Origin: Amycolatopsis sp. NBRC 101858
Lineage (GTDB): Bacteria > Actinomycetota > Actinomycetes > Mycobacteriales > Pseudonocardiaceae
Reading direction: 5' to 3'
Assembly (NCBI RefSeq): GCF_030269325.1
Contig: NZ_BSTD01000002.1
Coordinates: 1,612,001-1,676,000 of the forward strand
Length of the DNA stretch: 64,000 nucleotides
Shown piece by piece: positions 36,823 to 45,083 of the stretch (positions within the stretch are counted from its first letter, which is position 1; each line of letters begins with the position of its first letter). Below the pieces are notes generated by a model. The model saw nothing but the letters and a program-made list of their open reading frames with translations, was not told where the DNA came from and did not search any database. Made by a program: the position numbers and the translations under genes.

Positions 36823-38276
36823 GCGGCTGGTTCCTCGACGAGATCCGCGCCCACGCCCCGGACGCGCCCGCGGTGCAGACGCCGGAAACCGTGCTCTCGT
36901 ACGGGGAGCTCGCCACCCGCGTCGATCGGCTGGCCGGCGCGCTGGCGGAGGCGGGCGTCGGTCCCGAGCGGGTGTGCGCGATCGGCGTCGAGTCCACAGT
37001 GGACGCCGTGGTCGCCATGGCGGCGGTTTTGCACGCGGGCGGCGCGTTCCTCACGCTGGACCTGGCGCAGCCGGCCGCGCGGCTGGCCCGGATGGTCGAC
37101 AGCGCGGGTGCCACTTTCCTGGTCGGCGCCGGGGTGTCCGTGCCGGGGCCGGCGATCCGGCCGGACGCACGTCCCGCGTCGCCGTTCGCCGCCGAGCCGC
37201 CCGGTCCCCGCGCACTGGCGTACGTGAGCCACACGTCGGGCTCGACCGGCACCCCGAACCCGGTGCTGATCGAGCGCGGCCACCTGGACGCGTACCTGCG
37301 GTTCGTGGTGCACGACGGTGCGCTGGACGCCACCACCGTCACCTTGCAGCTGGCGCCGCTGGGCTACGACGCGTCGATCCGGGACGTGTTCGCCACGCTG
37401 CTGGCGGGTGGCCGGCTGGTCCTGGCGCCCCGGGCGACGCTGCTGCGCGCGGACGGGTTCGCCACGGCCGTCGCCGCCTACGGCGTCAACACCGTCCTCA
37501 GCATCACCCCGTCCCTGCTGACGTTCCTGAGCCGGCACGACGGCGCGGCCCGCGCGCTGCGGTCGTTGCGGCTGACGCTGTCCAGCGGCGAGTCGCTGCG
37601 CCCGTTCCTCGCCGCGGGCGGCCGCGGCCTCCTGGACGGCCGGTTGCTAAACCACTACGGCCCGACCGAAGCCACGATGACGTCGACCCGGCTGGACGTC
37701 CCCGGCGAGCCCGACCCCGCGGCGGACGTCATCGGCACGCCGCGCACCGGGGTGTCGGTCCGGCTGCTGGACGCCGACCTGCGCCCGGTGCCCGAGGGCG
37801 AGATCCACCTCGGTGGGGCGGGCGTGGCCCGCGGTTACCGCGGCCGGCCGGGCCTGACCGCCGACCGGTTCCGCCCCGACCCCGCCGGGCCACCCGGCGC
37901 CCGGGCCTACCGCACCGGCGACCTGGCCCGCAGCCGCCCGGACGGCACCCTGGAGTACCTCGGCCGCCTCGACCGCCAGCTGAAGATCCGCGGCTACCGC
38001 GTGGACCCCGCGGAGATCGAGGGCCACCTGCTGACGCATTCGGCGGTCCACGGCGCGGTGGTCACGGCCGCCACCGACGACCGCGGCCGTCCCCACCTGG
38101 TGGCCCACGTCGCGGGCCCGACCGCCGCGGTCACCGACGCGGCCCTGCGCCGGCACCTGGCCGAGGCGCTGCCCCCGCACCTGCTGCCCCGCCGGTTCCG
38201 GAGGGTGGACCGGCTGCCGAGCACCCGCACGGGCAAGACCGATCGTGGCCGCCTGAGCCGGGGAGAGCGCCCATGA
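36819..38276 (+). CDS. Stand-alone adenylation protein, no carrier domain
   Basis: A 485-residue NRPS-type adenylation protein with no condensation or carrier domain. Core motifs: HTSGSTGTPNPV near residue 140, where the usual P-K-G of motif A3 is P-N-P (lysine lost); HYGPTE near 285; YRTGDLAR and TGKTDRGR near 365 and 470, so the catalytic A10 lysine is kept. Pocket by eye: D-A-R-S-L-S-H-M-T-K; an arginine at position 239 is unusual and might pair with an acidic substrate. The GTG start sits in a GTGA overlap with lanB1, and the stop overlaps the PLP gene. It most likely activates an amino acid for the free carrier protein encoded at 39181. Confidence 0.85.
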   Translation: MSGWFLDEIRAHAPDAPAVQTPETVLSYGELATRVDRLAGALAEAGVGPERVCAIGVESTVDAVVAMAAVLHAGGAFLTLDLAQPAARLARMVDSAGATFLVGAGVSVPGPAIRPDARPASPFAAEPPGPRALAYVSHTSGSTGTPNPVLIERGHLDAYLRFVVHDGALDATTVTLQLAPLGYDASIRDVFATLLAGGRLVLAPRATLLRADGFATAVAAYGVNTVLSITPSLLTFLSRHDGAARALRSLRLTLSSGESLRPFLAAGGRGLLDGRLLNHYGPTEATMTSTRLDVPGEPDPAADVIGTPRTGVSVRLLDADLRPVPEGEIHLGGAGVARGYRGRPGLTADRFRPDPAGPPGARAYRTGDLARSRPDGTLEYLGRLDRQLKIRGYRVDPAEIEGHLLTHSAVHGAVVTAATDDRGRPHLVAHVAGPTAAVTDAALRRHLAEALPPHLLPRRFRRVDRLPSTRTGKTDRGRLSRGERP

Positions 38277-39184
38277 GCCCCACGACGACCGGCACCGACC
38301 TGCGCGCCGTGGCGGCCCGGATCGCCGGATACGTCCGGCCCACCCCCCTCCTGCGGATCGACGGACTGCCCGGCATCGTCTTCAAAGCCGAGCACCTGCA
38401 ACGCGGCGGCTCGTTCAAGAGCCGCGGCGCGGCCAACGCCCTCCTCGGCCTCGGCGGCGGGGACGTCGTCGCCGGCTCGTCGGGCAACCACGGCATCGCC
38501 GTCGCCCTGCTCGGCCGCGCCCTCGGCGTCGGCGTCACCGTCGTGATGGCCGAAGGAGCCAGCTCGGCCAAGGAAGCCGCCATCCGCGGCCTCGGTGCCC
38601 ACGTCCGCCACGCCGCCGGCGGCGTGGCGGAGCGCGACCGCCTGGCCCGCGAACACGCGCGGCGCACCGGTGGCCGGGTCGTGCCCTCCTCCGACCACGA
38701 ACTGGTGGTGGCGGGGCAGGCCACGGTCACCCTGGAAGTCCTCGACGACGCTCCCGACACCGACGTCGTGTACGTCCCCACCGGCGGTGGCGGGCTGCTG
38801 GCCGGGGCGTGCCTGGCCGCCGAGCAGCACGACCGGCCGGTGCGGGTGGTCGGGGTCGAGCCCGCGGCCGCCCGGCGGTACGCCCGGTCACTGGCCGCGG
38901 ACCGGCCGGTGCGGATCCCGCCCCCGGACACGATCGCCGACGGCCTGCGCGCCCAGCACCCGGGCGAAGTGCCGTTCCCCATCATCCGCCGGCGCGTCGA
39001 CGACCTGGTCGGCGTCACCGACGAAGAGATCACCCACGCCATGCGGCTGTTGCACGGCGCGGGCATCGAGGCCGAGCCCAGCGGCAGCGTCGCACTGGCC
39101 GGAGCGCTGCGCCACGGCTTCCCCGGCCGCGCCGCCGTCGTCGTCTCCGGCGGCAACAACCACACCAGGAAGGCAACCCCATGA
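38273..39184 (+). CDS. PLP-dependent threonine/serine dehydratase-like enzyme
   Basis: A 303-residue fold-type II PLP enzyme. The Schiff-base lysine is in GGSFKSRGAAN near residue 50. The substrate loop SSGNHG is near 73 and the phosphate-binding GGGGLLAG near 172. Closest families are threonine ammonia-lyase, serine racemase and threonine synthase; related enzymes supply 2,3-diaminopropionate in other NRPS pathways, usually with a partner dehydrogenase that is absent here. It could make an unusual amino acid or keto acid for the adenylation protein, or act by beta-elimination or replacement on an activated Ser/Thr. ATGA overlaps bind it to both neighbours, so stoichiometric expression with the lanB/A/carrier set is likely. 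Confidence 0.82.
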   Translation: MSPTTTGTDLRAVAARIAGYVRPTPLLRIDGLPGIVFKAEHLQRGGSFKSRGAANALLGLGGGDVVAGSSGNHGIAVALLGRALGVGVTVVMAEGASSAKEAAIRGLGAHVRHAAGGVAERDRLAREHARRTGGRVVPSSDHELVVAGQATVTLEVLDDAPDTDVVYVPTGGGGLLAGACLAAEQHDRPVRVVGVEPAAARRYARSLAADRPVRIPPPDTIADGLRAQHPGEVPFPIIRRRVDDLVGVTDEEITHAMRLLHGAGIEAEPSGSVALAGALRHGFPGRAAVVVSGGNNHTRKATP

Positions 39185-39417
39185 CCACGACCCAGCTCGA
39201 CCTCCCGGAACTGATCGCGGCGGGGTACCGCGAGGCCCTCGACGACACCACCCTGGACACCGAAAGCGACTTCTTCGAGGCGGGCGGCGACTCGCTGGCC
39301 GCGTTCCAGATCGCCGCGAAGATCCAGGACGCCCTCGAGACGGACGTCCCCGTGGCGCTGGTCTTCGCCTACCCGACTCCCGCCGAGCTGGCCGTCGTCG
39401 TCGGAGGCCTGGCATGA
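39181..39417 (+). CDS. Free-standing peptidyl carrier protein
   Basis: A 78-residue carrier protein with the phosphopantetheine site FFEAGGDSLAAFQIAAK; the serine is near residue 38. It is flanked by 4-base overlaps with the PLP gene and the second lanB. The obvious loader is the stand-alone adenylation protein two genes upstream. The obvious acceptor is C1 of NRPS1, which has no upstream module. Either LanB-like protein could use the carrier-bound aminoacyl group as its substrate. Confidence 0.9.
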   Translation: MTTTQLDLPELIAAGYREALDDTTLDTESDFFEAGGDSLAAFQIAAKIQDALETDVPVALVFAYPTPAELAVVVGGLA

Positions 39418-41675
39418 CCGAGGTACGGCTGGGCGAGCGCTGGCGGCTCTGGTCCCAGTTCGCCCTGCGCGGCCCGGGGTTCCCGGCCGCCGGGGTCCTG
39501 GCCCTGGCCCCCACCGGACTGGCCCGGATCGCCGACAAGTTCCCCGAAGGCACCGCCCTGTCCGGGCCGGACTGGGACGCGTTCGCGGCCGAGTTCGCCG
39601 ACACCGCGCTGGACACCTCGGCCGAGCTCCAGCGCATCGCGGCCCAGCCGGCGTTCCGGGCCGCCGTCGCGTGGCAGAACCGGCCGGTCCTCGACACCGG
39701 CGTGGACCCGTTCATCGCGTGGACCCCGGCCGACGGCCGGACGAGCCGGCACCGCGACCGGGAGGGCCTGGTCGCCCACTACTGGGAACGCTTCTGCGTC
39801 AAGAACGACAGCATCGGCTTCTTCGGCCCGGTCGGCTGGGGCGCCTGGGACCCGGCGGCGCACGGGATCGAGGTCGATCCCGGCACCGGGCTGATCACCA
39901 CGGCCAACCTGTACTTCTCGAGCTGGGCCGTCGACACCCTGGCCAAGACGCTGGCCGAGGACGACGCGCTGCGGGCGTGGACAGCGCCCCGGCGAGTCCC
40001 GTTCGTGCGCGTCGAAGGCGACACCGTGCTGGTCCCCGGCCGCCCGCCACAGCCGCTTTCCCCGGCCGCGCGCCGGGTCCTGGAGAGGTGCGACGGCGTT
40101 CGCCCGGCCCGGGAGTTCGGCCCCGAAGCCCAGGCCGAGCTGGCGGAACTGGCCCGCCGGCGGTGGATCGTCTGGCGCCTGGAGGTCCCCGCCGACGCCC
40201 GCCCCGAGCGGTACCTGCGGGCCTGGCTGGACCAGGTCGGCGACCCCGCGGCGCGAGAGCGCGGCCTGGCCGGTCTGGACCTGCTCGAACGCGGCCGGGA
40301 GCGGATCCGCGCCGCGGGAGCCGACGCCGACGCGTTGTCCGCCGCGATGTCGGCCCTGGAACAAGACTTCACCGCGCTGACCGACACCGCCGGGACGCGG
40401 GCGAAGGCCTCGAAGACGGCGCCCTGCCGCGCGCTGGTCTACTCCGACTGCGTGCGCTCCGCGCGGGCGCGCCTCGGCCCGGACGTGCTCGACGCGTTCG
40501 CCCCGCTGGAGCAGCTGCTGACGAGCGCGGCCTGGATGACGTCGGCCCTCGGCCGCCGGGTGCTGGACCGGGTCCGCCCCGTGTTCGACCGCCTGGCCGA
40601 GGCGGGCCCGGTGGACCTGGCCGCGCTCTGGTTCGCCTGCATGCCCATCCTGCACGGCGACGCGGTCACCGACGCGAAATCGATCCAGCACGAGTTCCAG
40701 CGCCGCTGGCACGAAATCCTCGCCGTCCCACCGGGCACGAGCCGGATCCGCCGGCGCAGCGAGGACGTCGCAAACGCGCTCGAGAAGGCGTTCGCCGCCC
40801 CGCGCACGGGGTGGGGCACGGCCCGCTACCTGAGCCCGGACCTGCTCATCGCGGGCGACGCGGAAGCCTTGTCCCGCAACGACTTCGACGTCGTCCTCGG
40901 CGAGCTGCACCTGGCGGCCAACACGATCAGCTTCTCGGTGTTCGTCAACCAGCACCCCGCCCCGGCCGAGCTCGTCGCCGAAACGGACCGCGACCACCCG
41001 GGACCGCGGCTGCTGCCGCTGCTGGCCAAGGAGCACAAGGCCCGCCTGTCCGCCCGGATCCGCCAGGCGCTCGTGCGCGACCAGGACTACTACGTAGGCC
41101 TGGTGGACCACACGGTCGACCCGGCGCGCCCCCGCACGGTGCTGGGCGCGGACGTGGCGGTGGAGGACCACGGGGGCCGGCTGGAGGTCGTCCTGCCCGA
41201 CGGAGCGCGGTTCCCGCTCATCGAGGTCTTCGCGCACGTGCTGACAACGCTGGCGATGGACCTGTTCCGCCTGCTGCCGGAGGAGGCCGAGCACTCCCCC
41301 CGGGTGACGATCGACCGCATGGTCGTGTCCCGCGAGACCTGGCGCCGCCCGGCATCCGACCTGACGTTCGCGACCGACAAGGACGAGGCCCGCCGTTTCG
41401 TCCGCGCCCGCCAGTGGCGCGACGAACTCGAACTCCCCCGGTTCGTGTTCGTGGTCTCCCCCACCGAACCCCGGCCGTTCTACGTCGACTTCGACAGCCC
41501 GGTCTACGTCAACATCCTCGCCAAGGCAGTCCGCCGCCTGGCCCGCAAGGACCCCTCGGGACGCCTAATCATCACGGAAATGCTGCCAACACCGGACCAG
41601 ACGTGGCTGACCGACGACGCAGGCCGGAGGTACACGGCCGAACTCCGGCTCGTGGCGGTCGACCAGGCCCGGTAA
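39414..41675 (+). CDS. Stand-alone LanB glutamylation-domain protein 2
   Basis: A 753-residue paralogue of the protein at 34528. It has the signature KNDSIGFFGPVGW near residue 130 and the same C-terminal block LPRFVFVVSPTEPRPFYVDF near 678. It also lacks an elimination domain. The two proteins align over their whole length but are clearly diverged except for a nearly identical 206-bp DNA block at the 3' end (41382-41587 here). Two copies in one operon suggest two successive tRNA-dependent additions, or a heterodimer. The ATG overlaps the carrier-protein stop. Confidence 0.82.
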   Translation: MTEVRLGERWRLWSQFALRGPGFPAAGVLALAPTGLARIADKFPEGTALSGPDWDAFAAEFADTALDTSAELQRIAAQPAFRAAVAWQNRPVLDTGVDPFIAWTPADGRTSRHRDREGLVAHYWERFCVKNDSIGFFGPVGWGAWDPAAHGIEVDPGTGLITTANLYFSSWAVDTLAKTLAEDDALRAWTAPRRVPFVRVEGDTVLVPGRPPQPLSPAARRVLERCDGVRPAREFGPEAQAELAELARRRWIVWRLEVPADARPERYLRAWLDQVGDPAARERGLAGLDLLERGRERIRAAGADADALSAAMSALEQDFTALTDTAGTRAKASKTAPCRALVYSDCVRSARARLGPDVLDAFAPLEQLLTSAAWMTSALGRRVLDRVRPVFDRLAEAGPVDLAALWFACMPILHGDAVTDAKSIQHEFQRRWHEILAVPPGTSRIRRRSEDVANALEKAFAAPRTGWGTARYLSPDLLIAGDAEALSRNDFDVVLGELHLAANTISFSVFVNQHPAPAELVAETDRDHPGPRLLPLLAKEHKARLSARIRQALVRDQDYYVGLVDHTVDPARPRTVLGADVAVEDHGGRLEVVLPDGARFPLIEVFAHVLTTLAMDLFRLLPEEAEHSPRVTIDRMVVSRETWRRPASDLTFATDKDEARRFVRARQWRDELELPRFVFVVSPTEPRPFYVDFDSPVYVNILAKAVRRLARKDPSGRLIITEMLPTPDQTWLTDDAGRRYTAELRLVAVDQAR
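41382..41587 (+). repeat. lanB 3' homology block, copy 2 (206 bp)
   Basis: Partner of 36529-36734; 199 of 206 bases counted identical by eye. Most differences are third-position changes. Confidence 0.8.
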
Positions 41676-42074
41676 CCGAAAACGGAGACCACCTGACCGG
41701 AAACGAGCGCCGGACGCCGACGACGCATCCCCCTGGCCGCAGAGCAACCCTTGCCTTACGTCGGTTCCGGGCCAGCGGGCGACTTCGCGGAGCCAGTTCT
41801 GCTTCGCCTCCGCCAAGGTGTGCTGTCGACCGCGCCTCCGCGCACCTCACCGGCCGGGGCCGGCCCCGGAGCCGCACGTGCGCCCGCGACGCGTCGAGGT
41901 GCGCCCCTGTCAAAGCGTTCAGCTCGATCCCCGTACGTCCCCGTTGGATACGAGACCGCCGGAGGGCAGCACTGGCGGGCGTGGCCGCGATCGAAATCCT
42001 GCACTTCCGTGCTGCCGCCGTGGCGAGCTGTCGGCCGGTCATAACGACTTCCGCCCGCCATCCTGGATGACAGG
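41676..42074. other. Gene-free gap at the right edge of the cluster
   Basis: About 400 bases between lanB2 and the convergent DUF3159 gene. Open frames here are Arg/Pro-rich, lack ribosome-binding sites and match nothing recognised. No clear terminator hairpin was found directly after lanB2. Probably the border of the biosynthetic cluster. Confidence 0.5.
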
Positions 42075-42686
42075 TCAGGGACGCCGGGCGCGGCGGACGC
42101 AGGCGATCGTCACCGCAACGATGACAGCGAAAACCGGGCCCGTCGCGATGTGCACCGCGCCCAGGACCAGGGGCTGGTTGCCCCGGTAGTAGATCACCTG
42201 GAGCGCGCCGTTGACGACGTTGACCGCCGCGCAGGTGAGCGTCGAGACCGTGTAGATCCGCCGCAGCCGGGGCACCGAGCGCCAGTTGGCGGGTCCGCCG
42301 GCTACGCGATTGAGGATGAGACCGGTCAGCGGGCGTCCGATGAGGACGGTCGTCACGCAGACGGCGATGACCGCGAACGGGATCAGCGCGGGGATGAGGA
42401 AGAACCCGCGTGCCTCACCGGTGACGGCGGCCACCACCGCGCACGCCGCGACCAGCAGCAGGCCCAGCACGGCCTGGCGCAGCGGCTGACGTCGGTACAG
42501 CCGCCAGCCGAACGCGGCGACCGCGGTCACGGCGGCAGTCACGAGACCGGCGGTGAGATCACCGACGGCGTTGGCGGCCACGAAAGCCACCGTCGGCGCG
42601 GCGGTCACGACGGCGGTCTCCCAGCGGTTCTTGCGCAGCGGGGTCGCGGGTTCGGACAGGACGCGGACTTCCTGGTTCGTGTTCAC
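42075..42686 (-). CDS. DUF3159-family integral membrane protein
   Basis: A 203-residue membrane protein with six or so hydrophobic segments and a conserved-looking RxLTGLILNRVAGGPANWR loop that fits the DUF3159 family of actinobacteria. No biochemical function is known. The GTG at 42684-42686 is the most natural start. It is divergent from a MarR gene; a GTATC-N4-GATAC operator lies between them, so repression by MarR is likely. Confidence 0.72.
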   Translation of the reverse strand: MNTNQEVRVLSEPATPLRKNRWETAVVTAAPTVAFVAANAVGDLTAGLVTAAVTAVAAFGWRLYRRQPLRQAVLGLLLVAACAVVAAVTGEARGFFLIPALIPFAVIAVCVTTVLIGRPLTGLILNRVAGGPANWRSVPRLRRIYTVSTLTCAAVNVVNGALQVIYYRGNQPLVLGAVHIATGPVFAVIVAVTIACVRRARRP

Positions 42687-42726
42687 ACCAGAGAACGTCT
42701 CACATGAAACTTTCTTGCGCAAGTCT

Positions 42727-42740
42727 GTATCGCCTGATAC
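42727..42740. promoter_or_regulatory. MarR operator 1, GTATC-N4-GATAC
   Basis: GTATCGCCTGATAC, a perfect 5+5 inverted repeat 10 bases upstream of the MarR ATG. Nearly the same site occurs at 45932 and 47136. A second palindrome, CTTGCGCAAG, lies at 42714-42723. Confidence 0.65.
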
Positions 42741-42750
42741 GTTCTCGGTC

Positions 42751-43212
42751 ATGACGATGCAGCTGAGCACGGCGCGAGCGACGGACGGACCGGGCGACGA
42801 ATCCCCGTTCGCCCTCGGCCTGCTGCTGCGGCGCGCCCACGACCGCGTCGCCGCGGAACTGCTGGGCGTCCTGCGGCCGCTGGGGCTGGAGTTCCGGCAC
42901 TTCATCGTGCTCGTCGCGCTCCACCGCAGCGGGCCGATGAGCCAGCGGGCGCTCGTCGGCGCCGTCGGCAGCGACAAGGCCACGATGGTCCGCGTCGTCG
43001 ATGACCTCGAACGCGCCGGGCTCGTCACCCGCGACCCTCGACCCGGCGACCGGCGCGTGCACACGATCACCCCGACGCCTGCCGGTACGGCCGTGTTCGA
43101 CACCGCCCACCGGCACGCCGAACCCGTCGCCGCACACCTGCGTGAAGGCCTCGGCGACGTCCGGCTCCTGCTGGACCTGCTCACCCGGCTCGCCTTTCCC
43201 GGCGAAGCCTGA
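42751..43212 (+). CDS. MarR-family regulator 1
   Basis: A 153-residue winged-helix regulator: ESPFALGLLLRRAHDRVAAE at the N-terminal dimerisation helix, recognition region SQRALVGAVGSDKATMVRVV, and wing DPRPGDRRVHTI. The operator ends 10 bases before the ATG and no ribosome-binding site is visible, so the message may be leaderless. It is closely related to the MarR protein at 46629 (same PFALGLLLRRAH and GSDKA..RVVDDLE blocks), which may explain shared operators. It precedes an FAD monooxygenase, a typical target for an aromatic-compound sensor. Confidence 0.88.
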   Translation: MTMQLSTARATDGPGDESPFALGLLLRRAHDRVAAELLGVLRPLGLEFRHFIVLVALHRSGPMSQRALVGAVGSDKATMVRVVDDLERAGLVTRDPRPGDRRVHTITPTPAGTAVFDTAHRHAEPVAAHLREGLGDVRLLLDLLTRLAFPGEA

Positions 43213-43249
43213 TCCACCGATCCCTGATTCACCGACGAGGAGAACCTTC

Positions 43250-44431
43250 ATGCGAGTCGTCATCGCCGGCGCCGGGCTCGGCGGCCTGTGCCTGGCCCAC
43301 GGACTGCGCCGCGACGGCGTGGACGTCGTCGTGCTCGAACGCCACCCGACCCCGGACGCCCGGCCCGCCGGCTACGGCATCCACCTCAACGCCGACGGCC
43401 TGCGCGCCCTGCACGCCTGTCTCCCCGGGGAGAACCGGGCGCAGCTGGTCGCAACGTCGACCCTGGCGCCGGACATCGTCCGCTTCCACGACCAGGACCT
43501 GCGGGTGCTCGCCGAACGCGACCACACCGGCACCCCGGCCAACACCGATCCCGTCACGCGCCGGCGGGCGGTGAACCGCGACGCGCTGCGTGACGCCCTG
43601 CTCCTCGGCTGCGACGACGTGGTCCGCTGGGGCACCGCGTTCGACCGCTTCGAGTACACCGGCGACGGCGTCCGCGTGCACAGCGCCGACGGCCGCGCGA
43701 TCGAAGCGGACCTGCTCGTCGGGGCCGACGGCGCGAACTCTCGCGTCCGCGAGCAACGGCTGCCCGACCTCCGACGTCAGGACCTGGGCATCGTCAACGT
43801 CGCCGGCCGCGTCCGGCTCACCCCCGAGCTCGTGAGTGCGCTGCCGGCGTCGCTGATCGACGGCGCCGTCAACAACATCGTCCCCGCCCGGCCCGGCTGG
43901 ATGTTCCTGTCCACCTGGGACGCCGGCGCCGAGGCGCGGTACGTGGTGTGGGCGTGGGCCGCGGACCGCTCGACCTACCCGGGCGACCTCGGCACCACCG
44001 ACCTGCTCGAGCTGGTCCTGGACCGGACCGCGACCTGGGCATCCCCGCTCCGGCGGGTCATCGCCGAGACCGAGCCGGCGACCGTCGCGGCGATCCCGCT
44101 CAAGACCATGCCGGAACTGCCGCACTGGGCGCCCACGGCCGTCACCCTGCTGGGCGACGCGATCCACAACATGACCCCGATGGCCGGGATCGGCGCCAAC
44201 ACCGCGTTGCGCGACGCTGACACGCTGCGCCGACACTTGGCCGGCGACGGCGGCGTGCTGGGCTACGAAGACGAAATGCGGGCCTACGCCAACGCGGCGC
44301 TGGCGCTGTCGACCCGCAACGCCCGCGGCGCGGCGACGACGTCCCGGCTGCCGCGGCACGCCTTCCGGACGGTGCTGCGCCTCGCCGAAGCGCTGCCGCC
44401 GGTCAAGCAGCGCATGTTCCCGGTCAGCTGA
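43250..44431 (+). CDS. FAD-dependent monooxygenase, aromatic hydroxylase type
   Basis: A 393-residue flavoprotein of the PHBH-like class A group. It has the N-terminal dinucleotide fold VVIAGAGLGGLCLAHGLRRD, the middle GADGANSRVR (DG motif) near residue 160, and the FAD-ribityl motif LLGDAIHNMTPMAGIGAN near 300. Such enzymes hydroxylate aromatic or polyketide substrates with NAD(P)H and O2. GACGAGGAG precedes the ATG. It lies behind MarR 1 and ahead of a broken antibiotic-biosynthesis-monooxygenase-like gene, which fits a small detoxification or catabolic operon. Confidence 0.88.
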   Translation: MRVVIAGAGLGGLCLAHGLRRDGVDVVVLERHPTPDARPAGYGIHLNADGLRALHACLPGENRAQLVATSTLAPDIVRFHDQDLRVLAERDHTGTPANTDPVTRRRAVNRDALRDALLLGCDDVVRWGTAFDRFEYTGDGVRVHSADGRAIEADLLVGADGANSRVREQRLPDLRRQDLGIVNVAGRVRLTPELVSALPASLIDGAVNNIVPARPGWMFLSTWDAGAEARYVVWAWAADRSTYPGDLGTTDLLELVLDRTATWASPLRRVIAETEPATVAAIPLKTMPELPHWAPTAVTLLGDAIHNMTPMAGIGANTALRDADTLRRHLAGDGGVLGYEDEMRAYANAALALSTRNARGAATTSRLPRHAFRTVLRLAEALPPVKQRMFPVS

Positions 44432-44440
44432 GGAGTAGAC

Positions 44441-44610
44441 GTGCTCGTGGTGATCTCGACTTTCACGGTCCCGCCCGGAAAGCAGCGGGAACTCCTGGAT
44501 CTGTTGCACGCCAACGCGGAGGAGGTGCTGAGGCATCAGCCCGGCTTCGTGACGGCGAACCTGCTGGCGACCCCCGATGGCACCACGGTCCTCAACCACG
44601 CCCGGTGGTG
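44441..44610 (+). pseudogene. Antibiotic-biosynthesis-monooxygenase (ABM) family relic
   Basis: A GTG with GAGGAGT upstream starts MLVVISTFTVPPGKQRELLD, continuing through HQPGFVTANLLATPDGTTVL and NHARW, the first two-thirds of an ABM ferredoxin-like fold. After NHARW, where the family continues with a Trp/Glu-rich helix and final strand, the frame is lost and runs antisense through ridA. Truncated, presumably by a deletion. Confidence 0.6.
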
Positions 44611-44686
44611 CAGCAGTTCACGGTGTCGTCGAGCCACCGGCCAGCGGGATGAGCGGTGCCGGGGCACCTCCCCCGGCACCGCCCTC

Positions 44687-45076
44687 TCAGCGCGGCAGCA
44701 CCGCGACCGCGTCCACCTCGAACAGCAGTCCCGGCATGGCGAACGCCTTCACCGCGTGCAGGGTGCTCGCCGGGCGGTGGGCGAGGTACTTCGCCGCGAT
44801 CGGGAGGTACTTGCGGACGTCGGCGGTCTCGGCCACCAGGACGTTCACCTTCACCACGTCGGCCAGCCCGGCGCCGCACGCGCCGAGCACCACCTTCAGG
44901 TTCTCGAACGCCTGCTTCGCCTGGCCTTCGAAGCCGTCCAGCAGCAGGCCGTCCGGGCTCATGCCGACCTGGCCCGAGGTGTGCACCAGGCCGCCGGCGA
45001 CGACCGCGTGCGAGAACGCGTTGCCCGGCGGCTGGTGCACGCCGTCGGGGTGGGTGACGAACTTCGTGGTGCTCAT
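44687..45076 (-). CDS. RidA/YjgF-like protein lacking the catalytic arginine
   Basis: A 129-residue RidA-fold protein (HAVVAGGLVHTSGQVGMSPD, QAFENLKVVLGACGAGLADV, FEVDAVAVL). Classical RidA hydrolyses reactive enamines/imines with an arginine in the PxRS segment. Here the equivalent reads PASTLHAV, without Arg, so the protein belongs to a non-archetypal subfamily and may not be an imine deaminase. It lies 7 bases downstream of the methyltransferase at 45084-45890 and is co-transcribed with it. Confidence 0.82.
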   Translation of the reverse strand: MSTTKFVTHPDGVHQPPGNAFSHAVVAGGLVHTSGQVGMSPDGLLLDGFEGQAKQAFENLKVVLGACGAGLADVVKVNVLVAETADVRKYLPIAAKYLAHRPASTLHAVKAFAMPGLLFEVDAVAVLPR

Positions 45077-45083
45077 GGGCCGA

